From: Allium sativum
Taxonomy: Eukaryota; Streptophyta; Magnoliopsida; Asparagales; Amaryllidaceae
NCBI GenBank assembly: GCA_030737875.1
Contig: CM060910.1
Coordinates: 245,986,427 to 246,050,426 of the forward strand
Length of the DNA stretch: 64,000 bases
Reading direction: 5' to 3'
Below, piece by piece: positions 12,815 to 23,820 of this stretch. Numbering within the stretch: position 1 is the stretch's first letter; each line of letters begins with the position of its first letter. The notes below the pieces were generated by a model. It saw only the letters and a program-made list of their open reading frames with translations. It was not told the DNA's origin and did not search any database. A program made the translations under genes and the position numbers.

Positions 12815-13551
12815 CGTAACGACTCGTATTTTTCGGTCGAATAATTAATTTATTTAATTACTTAAAATAATGGTTTAGTAAACTAAAGGTTGTTTAATTA
12901 AATAATATTGAATATTTAATTAAATCGAATAATAGAATAATATATTTAATTTCTGAAATAGTCAGAAATAATGAATTGACAAAATAATGTGAACTGGACA
13001 ATTTAAAATATTTAATTTAGGTTAGAATTGAATTAGAATAACGAATATATTTAAATAACGATAGTTTGAATGTATAATTATATTTTAATTAAATTCGATC
13101 TCGAAATGGCGCTGCAGTTCGTAATTTGGTGATTCGAACTTCAACTGAATATACAAGGTCCGTTTTAAATCGCATTTCTATGAATCAAGAAACGTTCGGA
13201 GCTGGTGAAGTATATTTTTCTAATGGAAGAGAAAAATCGGGATTTCATTGTGTAGATTTTGATTTATGCCTAAATCAAAATTTCGAAAAGTCGCTATGGA
13301 ATTACTTTATAATTTATATCGATTTATTTATATTTAAATGGCTTTTTCAATATAAATTGAATATCGATTCAACCGGGGTTTGAATATCGAGTTATAAATC
13401 CAATTGGAGCTATATGACATTCTGTATGAATATATATAAGAAAATATTTATTTATAAATATTTAACTTAACTATTTTTAAATATATTTATATATTTAAAT
13501 GGGTTATTTAGAGCTTTAACAATAGATAGTTTTGCAAACGACCTTCGTTTT

Positions 13552-13733
13552 CGACGAAACTAATTTTTTTGGATTCGCAATATTAAATTATTGCTAGATT
13601 TCAATTTCTGTGATTTTTGGAGTCAGTATGTGGCCGTATGGATTTTTAATGTAAAAAACAATTAGTATTTTGACGGTTAAAAATACGCTGTGTGAGCAAA
13701 CGAAGTCAGAATTCGACGAAACCAGTTTCATTG
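13552..13733 (+). promoter_or_regulatory. Paired dyad motif in U3 of B 3' LTR
   Basis: Copies are at 13552-13571 and 13714-13733 (CGACGAAACCAGTTTCATTG), 162 bp apart, matching the pair at 6251/6412. Confidence 0.5.
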
Positions 13734-13844
13734 AGTCCGTAATATCGAACTGAAGGTGTATATCCATTTCTGTTATTTTTAGGTATTGTGTGCGACCACA
13801 CGAATTTTTAGAAGGCAATAACGAATATAAAATGAATATAAAAC

Positions 13845-13849
13845 TAAAA
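13845..13849. other. Left target-site duplication of element C (TAAAA)
   Basis: TAAAA before C's LTR is repeated exactly at 57232-57236 after C's other LTR. The B LTR sequence is continuous if one copy and C are removed, as the intact 5' LTR at 6546-6560 shows. Confidence 0.9.
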
Positions 13850-14447
13850 TGTGACGATCCAAAAACCCCATTACATGGTGTTAAGGATAATCATTGGAAT
13901 ATAACACATCAATCATCATTAGCAGATCACAGATAATAGCATAAACATAAAATAGAATAATTTACACACATATGACAGCGGAATCATATAGATATCATCA
14001 CATCAGATAGCACAGTGCAGGATACAACTTAGTGCATAATAATACATAATCAGTCACCATCGCCAGAGGCGGAATCATACATACAGAGTACACAAAATAA
14101 ATATCAGTCTACATCGCCAATGGCGGAATCATAATACATATACTATAATGGCGGAAAGAGTCAAAGTCAACACGGTGTAGTCAAGCCTCGCCATGAGCCA
14201 AAAGGTGCACCAGATACCTGTAACTAGGCTGCCCGTGTGAAAATGAGTGCACCCGAGTTTGCAAGGTGAAACAAACTACGAGTCAGTCATGGGTCTGGTA
14301 TGAGAAATCTACTTAACTTATTAACAACAATAATAAGGAAAATCAAAGGACCACGCCACTTTCGCGGAACGGGTTTTACTCCAATGAGTTCTAGTGCATG
14401 AAATAAAGTAAATGATTAAATCATCGCAATGTTTTTTATAAAATGAA

Positions 14448-14519
14448 GCCATTATAAGACTCAGGTCCCATCACACAATGCAACGCAAGCCGGAGGATAG
14501 AGTTTTACCTTATAATGGC
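14448..14519 (-). other. Conserved stem-loop in C LTR
   Basis: Sense strand: GCCATTATAAG (14519-14509), then ACTC, a loop containing GCGTTGCATTGTGTGAT, GAGT and CTTATAATGGC (14458-14448). The 11-bp outer arms pair perfectly. Relative to F, one outer pair changes from T-A to C-G on both sides, and inside, ACCC/GGGT becomes ACTC/GAGT. Folding was judged by hand. Confidence 0.7.
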
Positions 14520-15787
14520 CAAAAATGCTTCATACGTATAAAACAAAAGTGTTTGATATTATTACTAGTGCATATATGTTTCAAAAGCGATTTCAATCAT
14601 AAATATCAATCCTAGACGGCATTGGTACCATATATCATGTCGCCATACTAGTAATACAATCACATTCGCACATTTCGTATTGGAAATTGGATTCCTTCAT
14701 GAGTCGAGGCAAGGGGCAAGCTCCTCTCCGATTCGAGACACTCTAGCTAATGTCCCAGGATCGCACACAGCAATCCCTGGATCCTCCAAGGTCGGCCCTC
14801 TCTTACTTTTGAGGATTAATTATTCCTGAACACACGTTTCCCGGTCCTTACAGACCTATATCGAGGCACCCCGTATTCCAACAACCACACAGGTGAAAAG
14901 TAGATATAAATGTCAGGGCTGGGAGGTCACTGACACCAACATAGCTAGAAAGAAACGTCGTGCACTCCTTGGGTCCTTCTCCCGTTTTTGACTCATACCG
15001 AGGTGTGAGGCTCGTGAATTCACGTTATACACAAAGCTACGTCACACAGAGTATGCTTTGATCATCAACCACAAGACTTTGCTTTGCAACAAAAGCCTTG
15101 ATCATATGCCACTTAGGCGTGCCACACAGGCAATCCACTCCGTGCGACTGATTTCTATCAATACATAACCTCTGAGCTCGTACGTCTCAGAGAAGGGCGT
15201 TAAGCAAGAGAATAAACTCTCCACCACCAAACAGTTATATATTTAACAGAGATCAATCAGCACAGAACAAAATCCAATGTCAGACACACAGTCCATTTAC
15301 AAGTTCGTTCTGGGTTTGAACGAAACCGGAGGCACCAAATTCCTCGCATATCCGTACAATCAATAGTATGTCTGGACGGCTACTACTTCAGCTCCTTCAC
15401 GGTAGCTACTCCAATCACGAGCATCAGTAGCGCCCATCCATCCAATATGAAGATCGTCGGTCTTCAATCATCTTCGACTCTTCGACTTCTCAACGTCGAT
15501 CGATTATTTGAAATGAGATGAACTCAGCCTTTTCAAATAACCCACATATATTTAGATTTTCAAATCAATTTATCACATGGTTAGACTATTCAACATTCAC
15601 ACTACAGTTCTTTAGTTATAATTTTCATGTTAAATACATTCAACCATCACATATCAAGCAAACACAACAAAATTGGTTTATTTCCACTCTATATCGTCGA
15701 TAGTATTTTATAACGATATATCGCCGTTTTTATTTATTTAAAACGGCCATATTTAATTAAACGACGATTCAGGTCGTGCCGATGCAC

Positions 15788-16000
15788 TGGCGCTGTTTTT
15801 CACTAAATTTGTTTTACACATATCTGAAAATCTAACCATTGGATCTTCACAAATTTTATATCATTAGAAAGATCATTTCAAAACGAATCCAATGGTTTCA
15901 GTTTTGGGAAAATCCGACGGTCGGATCTTCCACACTAGCCATTTGAAGTTACGATTTCAATTTACGAACTACAGCGTCGTTATTCGATTTAATTATTTAC

Positions 16001-16047
<47 letters not shown>

Positions 16048-16260
16048 ATCGTTTCTGGCGCTGTTTTTCTTCGGATTTGAATTAAACATTCCAGACAATC
16101 CAACCGTCGGATCTTTACAAAGTTGGTGTCGTTGGAAAGATATTTCCAAGGCGAACCCAACGGTTGCGGTTTCAGGAAATCCAATGGTCCGATTTCCTGC
16201 ACTAGTCGTTTGAAATCACGGTTTCAAAACACGAACTGCACGGCCACGTTTCGTTTTAAT
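15788..16260. repeat. Duplicated about 200-bp module in C LTR
   Basis: Copy 1 (15788-15985) and copy 2 (16057-16260) both start GGCGCTGTTTTTC and carry AATCC(A/G)A.GGTT..., a TCGGATCT box and a CGAACTGCAG/ACAG-like end. Copy 1 has a perfect 7+1+7 palindrome, ATCCGACGGTCGGAT, at 15912-15926. E has both copies (33610-34060); F has one (about 51700-51900). A (TA)n tract lies between the copies. Confidence 0.7.
16004..16047. repeat. (TA)n microsatellite in C 3' LTR
   Basis: About 44 bp of TA with one TG interruption, between the two module copies. Confidence 0.9.
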
Positions 16261-18692
16261 TTTATTTATATTTATATAAATATAGTTCATTCAAAAATTC
16301 CTGTATCGTTTTCCCTTCAAATATTTCACTAACGCCTTTAATTTTTGGAGAATTTTGCCATAACCTCCTTTGTACGGGAGGGGCTGGGAAAATTCCCAAA
16401 TAGCCACACGGGCGTCTCATGTCAAAAAGAAAAAGAAAAAGCCAAGCAGCTAGCCAATAGGCTCATAAAATCATCACCCAAACAAAACAGTAAATGTGTA
16501 CCTATTTGTCGGGCCCAAAATTTTATTCCTCTTCTCTAGCCTCTTTGCTATAACCTGTTCAATAAATATGCATGCACATATATGCAATTCTTATCACTTA
16601 TCATTTTCCCTTCAACTTCATATTTGATTCACTTTGGTTTAAAAACACCATTCATTCTAATGTTGCATGCATAGGCAAAAATCATATCATAGCTAATTAA
16701 TGAATATTTCAACTCATGCATATTTATTTGAACAAGTGGCTATTTTTAACAATTCACATTTCAAAGATGATAATTTCGGCGAACTAAAATATATTTCAAC
16801 ACATGACTATTTTATTTAGTTCCTATACATGTTAAAAATAATATTTCTTTCACAATTATTTATTTCAACGCTCGCATATCTTTAGCATATCACATATATG
16901 ATAAAAATGATATTTTTATCATTTAAAATATTTATTCGACAAATGAATGTTTTCAACACTTCATAGTTTCAATAAAAATGTAATTTTTATTGTTCGATCT
17001 TTTTATTCAACACATGAACTTTTCCAATACACACATTTCTCAACACATGAGCACCTCCACACATGGATATTTTATATATGTTGTTCATATAAGAAAGATG
17101 AAATTTTTATTGTTGAAACTATTTTTATATAAGAAGAATATTTTACATACTTCATATATATTATAAAAATGTGATTTTTATTGTTTAAACACTTCATTCA
17201 CTCACACATGAATTTAATTTTCACACATCACTTCTCAACACATGAGCATTTCCACACATGGATATAGTTTCAACACATGACTTTAATTTCAACGTATGAA
17301 GATAATTTCAACATATGAAAATAATTCCAACACATGAATATTATTCAAAATTTCGGCAGCGTGACGGCAGGGTAGTTAAAACCGGCACCGTCCCTAGTAC
17401 GGCTCCTCGCTCTACCTTAAAACCTTGCGGTTTTTGACAATGGGGATTCATGCATCTAATTCGCACGCAGGCGGCATGTTTTATTTTTATTTCCACAATT
17501 ATTTCCAATTCATTTCAATCACCTATGGGTATTTTTCAACCACAACCAAACAATATCAACCACAAACTATTATTCAACCATTCGCATTTTTCATCCAATA
17601 TTTCACACCAATACACAACAATAAATATCGTCCATGGTTTGTGGACGAGGGGAGCATATATATATAATTTGTATTTCACTTGAATTTCATCACATATATC
17701 AATTATTCTATGCATGTATAATTCATACTTCGCTTATATAGCTTACGCATCGCATGTACATGAGGTATACAACACGTGTGTAATTTATATTTCGCTTATA
17801 TAATTTATACATGACATTTTCCATTCAAATTCATTTAATTTAGATTTCTCACATTGGTTTTTTGAGTGATAAAAATCGTAGGTGACTCAGAAAAATCCGC
17901 GGTCTCTTCTATGTGGTAGAGAGCTTCCTTGCGGTCCCGATGTTTCCTGTTTCATCGAATTTCGTCAACACACCATAAAGATATGATTTTTCAAAGTTCA
18001 AACATCAAAAAGAAATCACCTTTATCGATGGTTCAAAACTAGGGTCACAGTTTTCGCGAAAACCGAGGCACGATGGGATGATCAGAGGTGATGACGTGGA
18101 AGAGGGAGGAGAGGGGAGTCGGCGCAGGGTGGTTTGAGGTGGTTCGGTGGTCGATAGCGCACGTGGCGGCGCTGGGAAGTGTCGATGTTTGGGTCGACGG
18201 TTCTGGCGATGGAGGAGGCGATAGGGGTCAGGGTAGGGTCGGATTGGAAGAGGAGAGGGAGGCGCGTCGACTGGGGTAGGTGGCGGCGGCTGGAATCGCC
18301 TGTGGCGGCGGCGATTTGGCTGGGAAGGGGCGAACGACGTCGATCGTCGATCGGGAGAGAAAACGAGGGTTTTTTGATATTTTTTTATTTTTAAAAATAA
18401 TGGAAGGAAAATTCTGATTGGCCCATAGTTTTAATAAATTTTTAAATAGTGCTTCTCCACACGGACACCAATTCAAACCCAACGACTGTCGTCCCTAGCT
18501 AATTACCCCCATCCCGGACATAATGAGATATGTTTCGTTGGTCAATTCGACGGTTACAGTCAGTTATTCTTCAAATTAAAGTATAAAACATTAAATTTTA
18601 ACTTTGAACGTACATTTCAATTTGCCAGGGCCACAAACTGATTCGAAAAATTCCAGAAAAATAAATCTAGCTATGTTTTGACGCTACGGTCC

Positions 18693-18878
18693 CAACAAAA
18701 CTAGTTTCGTCGAATTCTGAGATAGTTTGAAAAATGGCCATTTTCTGGTCGATCAATTTAACAGAAATTGACCAAACACATTTTCTTTTGCCATGCTCAC
18801 ATACTAGCTTAAAAAATTATGAAATTTGAAACCTAGCAATAGTTTGACATCCCGGACCCAACAAAAGTGGTTTCGTCG
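18693..18878 (-). promoter_or_regulatory. Paired dyad motif in U3 of C 3' LTR
   Basis: CAACAAAACTAGTTTCGTCG at 18693-18712 and CAACAAAAGTGGTTTCGTCG at 18859-18878, 166 bp apart. Both lie between the LTR start and the TATA-like zone. Confidence 0.55.
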
Positions 18879-19226
18879 AATTCCGTGGTCGTTTGCAAAA
18901 TATCTATTTTCCAGGGCTATATATTCTATATAGCGACCTTCCTAAAAATTCATTCGGCCATAACTTTTGATTCCCGTTATGAAACTTCGATTTTTCAGAT
19001 TCGTTAGAAAGGTATTGATAAACAGATTTAAATATTTTTGGTTTCACTAAAATTCGTTATATTTTCCACCCTGCACAGTCAGTCAAAGTTTGAATTCAAA
19101 TTTTCAAACTGACTTACTATTTCTAATTCACTATTTTATTGAAATATTCTATTTCAATTTTTCAAATTCCTTTGAAATAACCAATTTAAAATTTTTAAAT
19201 TGGCTCGTATTTTCCGGGTTGTTACA

Positions 19227-19239
19227 ATCTCCCCCACTT
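19227..19239 (-). other. Polypurine tract of element C
   Basis: The minus strand reads AAGTGGGGGAGAT directly before the 3' LTR TGTAACAAC. Further upstream is a degraded GGGACGAAA-like phrase. Confidence 0.85.
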
Positions 19240-19327
19240 AAAACTTTTCGTTCTCAAAAAGGAAACAATAGTAAAGTAGGAAACAAAATGTAAATGCAAA
19301 GTATTGTAAAGGTACCTTGCACCGGAG

Positions 19328-21160
19328 TTAGTCAGAGATGTCCACTCTGCATTTGGGGTAAGCTTGCTTAATGCTTTCCTCAGTCTCCCAAGTACAGTCT
19401 CTAGGATCACTACTCCACTGCACTTTAACTAAAATGAACCTTTTTGCTTCTTAGTTCTCTAGTTTCTTTGCCAACAATCTTTAATGGCTCTCTTCTGACT
19501 GTTAATTCTGGAGTTATGTCTATATCCTGTTGCGCTGCTTCTTCTACAACAAGATCTGGATCATGCACATGTCTTCTAAGTTTTGATACGTGAAATACAT
19601 CATGCACTCCAGGCAACCAATCTGGTAATTGAACCCTATAAGCAAGAGTTCCAATTCGTTCAAGTATAGGAAAGGGACCAATAAATCTCGGTGCCAACTT
19701 CCCAGTTTTGCCAAATCTGATTACTCCTCTCATCGGAGAAACTTTCAAATAAACATGGTCACCAACAGCAAACGTCAAATCTCTTCTTCTAGAATCTGCA
19801 TAACTTTTCTGTCGGCTTTGTGCGGTTCTTAATCGCTTTCTGATGAAGTCGACTTTATCAGATGCTTCTCTAATCATATCGGGTCCTAACACAAGTCTGT
19901 TGCCAGGTTCTACCCAACATGTTGGAGATCTGCACGGTCTGCCATATAATGCTTCAAATGGCGACATTCCCAAACTTGCTTGATAGCTATTGTTATATGA
20001 GAATTCTGCCAAATGCAAATGATCTTCCCATGACCCACCAAAATCAATTATACAAGCCCGCAATAAATCTTCTAGAATTCTATTCACCCGCTCAGTTTGG
20101 CCATCTGTTTGAGGGTGATAAGCGGTGCTCATATTTAGTTTCGTTCCCAATTCTGTCTGGATTGCCTCCCAGAATTTGCTAGCAAATATTGGGTCTCTAT
20201 CACTGACTATGCTGATGGGAATTCCATGTAGCTTAATGATTTCTTTGAAATATATCGGTGCTAGACTATGGGCGGTTCTATTGGATCTAACAGGTATGAA
20301 ATGGGCAGTCTTCGTGAAGCGATCTACGATTACCCAATGATGTCATTACCTTTCCTGGTTTGCGGCAAACCATCTATGAAATCCATGGAAATCTGTTCCC
20401 ATTTCCAACCTGGGACTTCCAACGGTTGCAATAATCCAGCTAGCTTCTGTTGGTCGCTCTTTACTAATTGACAAGTAGGGCATTTGCTAACATACAAAGA
20501 AATATCCCTCTTCATTGCCTTCTACCAGAAAGTGTGTTTGATATCGTTGTACATTTTACTCACACTAGGATGAATGCAAAGTTTGGATTTATGGCATTCA
20601 TCTAGCACTTCTCTTTTGAGCTCAGGAATGTTGGGAACACATATTCTCCCTTTCAGTCTCAGAACTTCTTCTTTATCTAACTGAAAACTTGAGGGCTCTC
20701 CGTTCTGGATTCTCCCTCTGATCCTTTGAATGAAATAATCATTCCTCTGTAGAGCACAAATCTTATCAATCAAGCCAGGCGTAATTATAAGATTGGCGAT
20801 GATTGCGGTTTTTCTACTAAGCACATCCGCTACAACGTTAGCCTTTCCCGGCGTATACAGGATATCAAGATCATATGCTGCAAGAAATTCTAGCCAACGC
20901 TGCTATCTCAAATTCAGATCTTTCTGGGTGTATAAATACTTCAATGATTGATGATCAGTGTATAGTATAAATTTCTCGCCCAATAAATAATGCCTCCAGA
21001 TTTTCAAAGCAAAAACAATAGCTAGCAACTCAAGATCATGAGTTACATAATTCTTCTCATGCGGTTTCAGTTGGCGGCTTGCATAAGCGACTACTTGGCC
21101 TCTTTGCATTAACACTGCACCAAGACCTCTAATAGAAGCATCTGTCCATACCGTCAAATC
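19328..21160 (-). pseudogene. pol: Element C pol, RNase H, integrase and chromodomain part (broken)
   Basis: Read right to left. RNase H (about 21157-20903) has WTDAS, the DLELLAI acidic residue and YTDHQS. The integrase zinc finger follows, with CHKSKLCIHP and CPTCQ (HHCC) at about 20620-20480. The catalytic core has MDFIDGLP and, after a frameshift, the QTERVNR glutamate at about 20100. A GPF-type C-terminal segment and a short chromodomain-like tail (VKVQW...TWETE...) end at TAA 19328-19330. Breaks: stops at 21158-21160, 20900-20902 (TAG where Q is expected) and 20519-20521 (TAG where W is expected); a 1-base deletion near 20338; a 1-base insertion near 19430 that returns to the original frame. 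This places C among the chromoviruses. Not functional as it stands. Confidence 0.9.
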
Positions 21161-22477
21161 TTAATTGCCATCAATAATGGTTAACACTAGAGCAGTTGTC
21201 AGTTTCGATTTCAATTCCTGGAAAGCTTCTTCACAGTCGGAAGTCCATTTAAATTTCTCATGCTTCTTCGTGAGCTTCGTTAACGGACCGGATATCTTCG
21301 AAAAATCCTTAACGAACTCTCGATAATAACTAGCCAACCCCATAAAACTTCTAACCTCTGTGGGTGTAGTGGGTTGTTTCCAGTCTTGAATCACTGTTAT
21401 TTTGCTCGGATCTACAGAAATCCCTTTCTTTGACAGGACATGGCCAAGAAACTTCACTTCTTCTTGCCAGAAGATACATTTAGAGAATTTGGCTTTGAAG
21501 ACGTTCTTTCTTAGAATCTCCAATACTTGTTCTAAGTGTTTTTCATGCTCGGGTTTTGATTTGGAGTAGATTAAAATATCATCGATGAATACGAGGACAA
21601 ATTTATTCAGAACTCCCCTGAACACTCTATTCATTAGATCGACAAATTATGCTGGAGCGTTGCATAGGCCGAACGACATTACTAACCATTCATAAAATAT
21701 GTTTGGACCTCTGAAAGCTGTCAAAGGAACACACTCTTCTGCTATTCTCAATTGATGAAAACCTGTAGCTAGGTCCATTCGGGAAAATACTCTCGCCCCA
21801 TTTAATTGGTCTAGCAGATCATCGATGCGGGGTAATGGGTATTTATTTTTGAGCGTCTGTTTGTTGAGGTCTCGGTAATCAACGCATAATCGAAGAGTAC
21901 CGTCTGATTTTGGGACAAACACTACAGCTGCACCCCAATTAGAAAAGCTAGGTATGATTAGACCCTTCCACAACAGTTGACGAGTCTGATTGGCTAATTC
22001 TTCTTTTTCCTTTGGAGTCATTCTGTGAATTGGATGAACCAGTGGTCTGGCATTGGGAATTAGATCGATTCTGAATTCTATTTCTCTTTGCGGAGGTAAG
22101 TTTTCGACTTCTTCAAACACATCCGCATAGTTTCTGATAATAGGAATCTTTTCTATGGAAGTGGGGATAGCTTCTAATGCCGACAAAAACACTTCTCTAT
22201 CTGGATTCGAACCATGACATGGTACAGTAATATATCCAAGCTTCATTCAAATTTTAACGATTCTTTCTGCACACTTTACTTCGGCTTCATATTTCGTTAA
22301 CCATTCTAACCCAAGGATGACGTCGAATTCGGGAAAATCCATAACGACTAAATTAATGGGAAATTTGTAGAAAGAATAAGAGATTGGCACTCTATAACAT
22401 GAACTGAGAATAATAGAACCCCCTATCGGATTATGAACTTCAACCGAATCTTTCAGCTTTCTCTGTATTAACTTTAA
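21161..22477 (-). pseudogene. pol: Element C protease end and reverse transcriptase (broken)
   Basis: Same frame as gag. 22477-22250 holds the protease C-terminal part. The RT fingers and palm run from about 22246, with [24 protein letters not shown] and [11 protein letters not shown]. The catalytic box FIDDIL is at about 21589-21578 (YxDD class, F-I-D-D here), followed by the thumb and connection up to 21161. Stops: TGA 22247-22249, and TAA 21644-21646 where a tyrosine codon is usual after NAPA. The substitution GLCNAPA also departs from the common GLTNAPA. The region codes for the DNA-synthesising enzyme of the element and is clearly inactive. Confidence 0.9.
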
Positions 22478-23563
22478 TTAGTGCACTGTGTTACTAGCAA
22501 TAAAACTACGTGATGCACCCATGTCAAACAATACAGAAACAGGAATATTTTTAATTGTAAGGGTACCTCCCAAAACATCGGGTTTACCTGCTCCTTCGGA
22601 AGCAGCTGGCGGGCTCGAACTGTCATACACGTGAGCTACTGCGGCCTTCTTCAGCAAAGGACAGTCTTTGACAAGATAATCCATCTTGCGGAAATTAAAG
22701 CAGGAGCGAGAGTTTTGAGAGCCCTGGCTTGAACCTTGTGAATTTGTCTTCTGCCTCTTCGGGGCTGTGCACACATTAGAGAAGTGCCCCATTTTGCCAC
22801 AGTTATAGCAGCTTCCTTTGGGCGGCCTGCCCGTCTGAGATTTCAAGGATGTTGTTTGGCTTGACTCAGCTTGATTCACGGCAGGCTTGCGTTTGTTTCC
22901 GGCTTGGCTTTTAGCGCTATCCTGCTCCAGGTGCCTTTGGTCAAGGTCTTCGTAGTTGCATGTCATTTCCACCAATTCATTAAATCCCAGCTTGACGTGG
23001 GCCATTGCTCTATCATGATACTGTCGCTTCAGCCCGAGGATGAACCTCTTATTCTTGGACTTTGCAGTGGCGACAAGCTCCGGAGCATAGGGGAACAACT
23101 GTGTAAATTTATTCAGATAATCCTGCACTGAAAGATCCCCTTGCTGGAGGTTGGCGAAGTCATCGTGCATGCGTTCTAGGGCTTGTTCCGGGACATATTT
23201 CTCTTTGAAGAGTTCTTTGAATTCGTCCCAGGTTCTTCCAGCTTCTCTATTCCCGGCGGTGAGAGATTCCCACCATAGTTCAGCTTGTTCCTACATAAGC
23301 CAGGCACCCATAATAGCTTTATCTTGGTCTCCAAGCCTTAGGCCTTCTAGTACCTTCTCGCATGTTTTGAGCCATGCAAGGGCCTCTATTACTATGCCAG
23401 TTCCCGAGAAGGTTTTGCCACCCAGGTTTTTGTTTCTCTTAGCCACGCGGTCCAGCTCGAAGTATTGAGCGGTCGGGGGTTGTATCAAGGGTCCTTCTTC
23501 AACTGGGACTTCTCCCCGTCCTCTGCCACGGCCTCCTCTAGTGGCGGCTGCTCGGGTAGCCAT
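22478..23563 (-). pseudogene. gag: Element C gag with zinc knuckles and protease N-terminus (broken)
   Basis: It starts at ATG 23563 after a 257-bp leader. The N-terminus is Arg/Gly-rich, followed by the Retrotrans_gag-type capsid region (AELWWES, TWDEFKELFKEKY, QDYLNKFTQLF). One intact CCHC knuckle, CYNCGKMGHFSNVC, follows. The second, CFNFRKMDYLVKDC, has lost a Cys and the His. The protease box reads LFDMGASRSFI, where D-S/T-G is required, so the active site is changed. In-frame stops: TAG at 23291-23293 within the capsid, and TAA ending this block at 22478. Frame and order show that the original element had one continuous gag-pol ORF of about 1,410 codons (23563 to 19328). Confidence 0.9.
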
Positions 23564-23820
23564 TTTTCAAATTCTGTATAAGCAAGAAAAGAGTCAGCTT
23601 ACAGAAACGATAATTTATTGCATGGTTAAGCATAAAATTTAAGGAAAGATAACGATGGACTGATCAAATTGTTTTTGCTATTCTGCTTAGCTCATTCTAG
23701 GACTTTACTAGTCCTATCTCTAATGAACTACTCGCCTTAGAATACTACTGATTCTATTTTGATGAAGTGTTTAATGTGTTAGACTCCAGAACTAAGGTTA
23801 ACCAAAGCTCTGATACCAGC
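23564..23820 (-). other. Leader of element C with primer-binding site
   Basis: This is the untranslated region between LTR and gag. The PBS is at 23801-23818; the minus strand reads TGGTATCAGAGCTTTGGT, matching initiator tRNA-Met, two bases after the LTR end. The remaining 240 bp also occur, shortened, in the interior of E. Confidence 0.9.

Larger units (their letters stand above)
12815..13849 (+). mobile_element. Element B: 3' LTR, first part
   Basis: The first 1,035 bp of B's 3' LTR begin CGTAACGACTCG where TGTAACG is expected, so the terminal T has mutated to C. The part from about 13530 aligns with 6225-6554. Sequence 13090-13340 aligns in inverse orientation with 5700-5943 of A. Element C interrupts it after TAAAA (13845-13849), and it resumes at 57232. 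Confidence 0.9.
13850..19226 (-). mobile_element. Element C: 3' LTR (5.38 kb)
   Basis: This is the complete LTR of the minus-strand element. Its TG end is at 19226 (TGTAACAACCCGG) and its CA end at 13850 (...GGATCGTCACA). The polypurine tract abuts at 19227. Layout in sense order: paired dyads (18878-18693), an AT-rich TATA-like zone (about 18380), a GC-rich leader (18360-18060), AT-rich repeats with a CAACACATGAATATT-type word (17350-16700), a duplicated 200-bp module (16260-15788), and a conserved 3' region with the stem-loop at 14519-14448. It holds the only full copy of this LTR, because the 5' copy is deleted and interrupted. Confidence 0.9.

Noticed and set aside
17425..17683. ORFs of 77-128 codons in similar places of C and E LTRs (25194, 35033, 40702)
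   Set aside because: They end in the (TA)n tract or in repeats, differ in frame and length between copies, and run antisense to the elements.
23801..23818. Matches to tRNA-Met considered as tRNA genes (also 11312, 37341, 44653, 63275)
   Set aside because: Only the 12-18 nt complement of the tRNA 3' end is present, at LTR ends; these are primer-binding sites.
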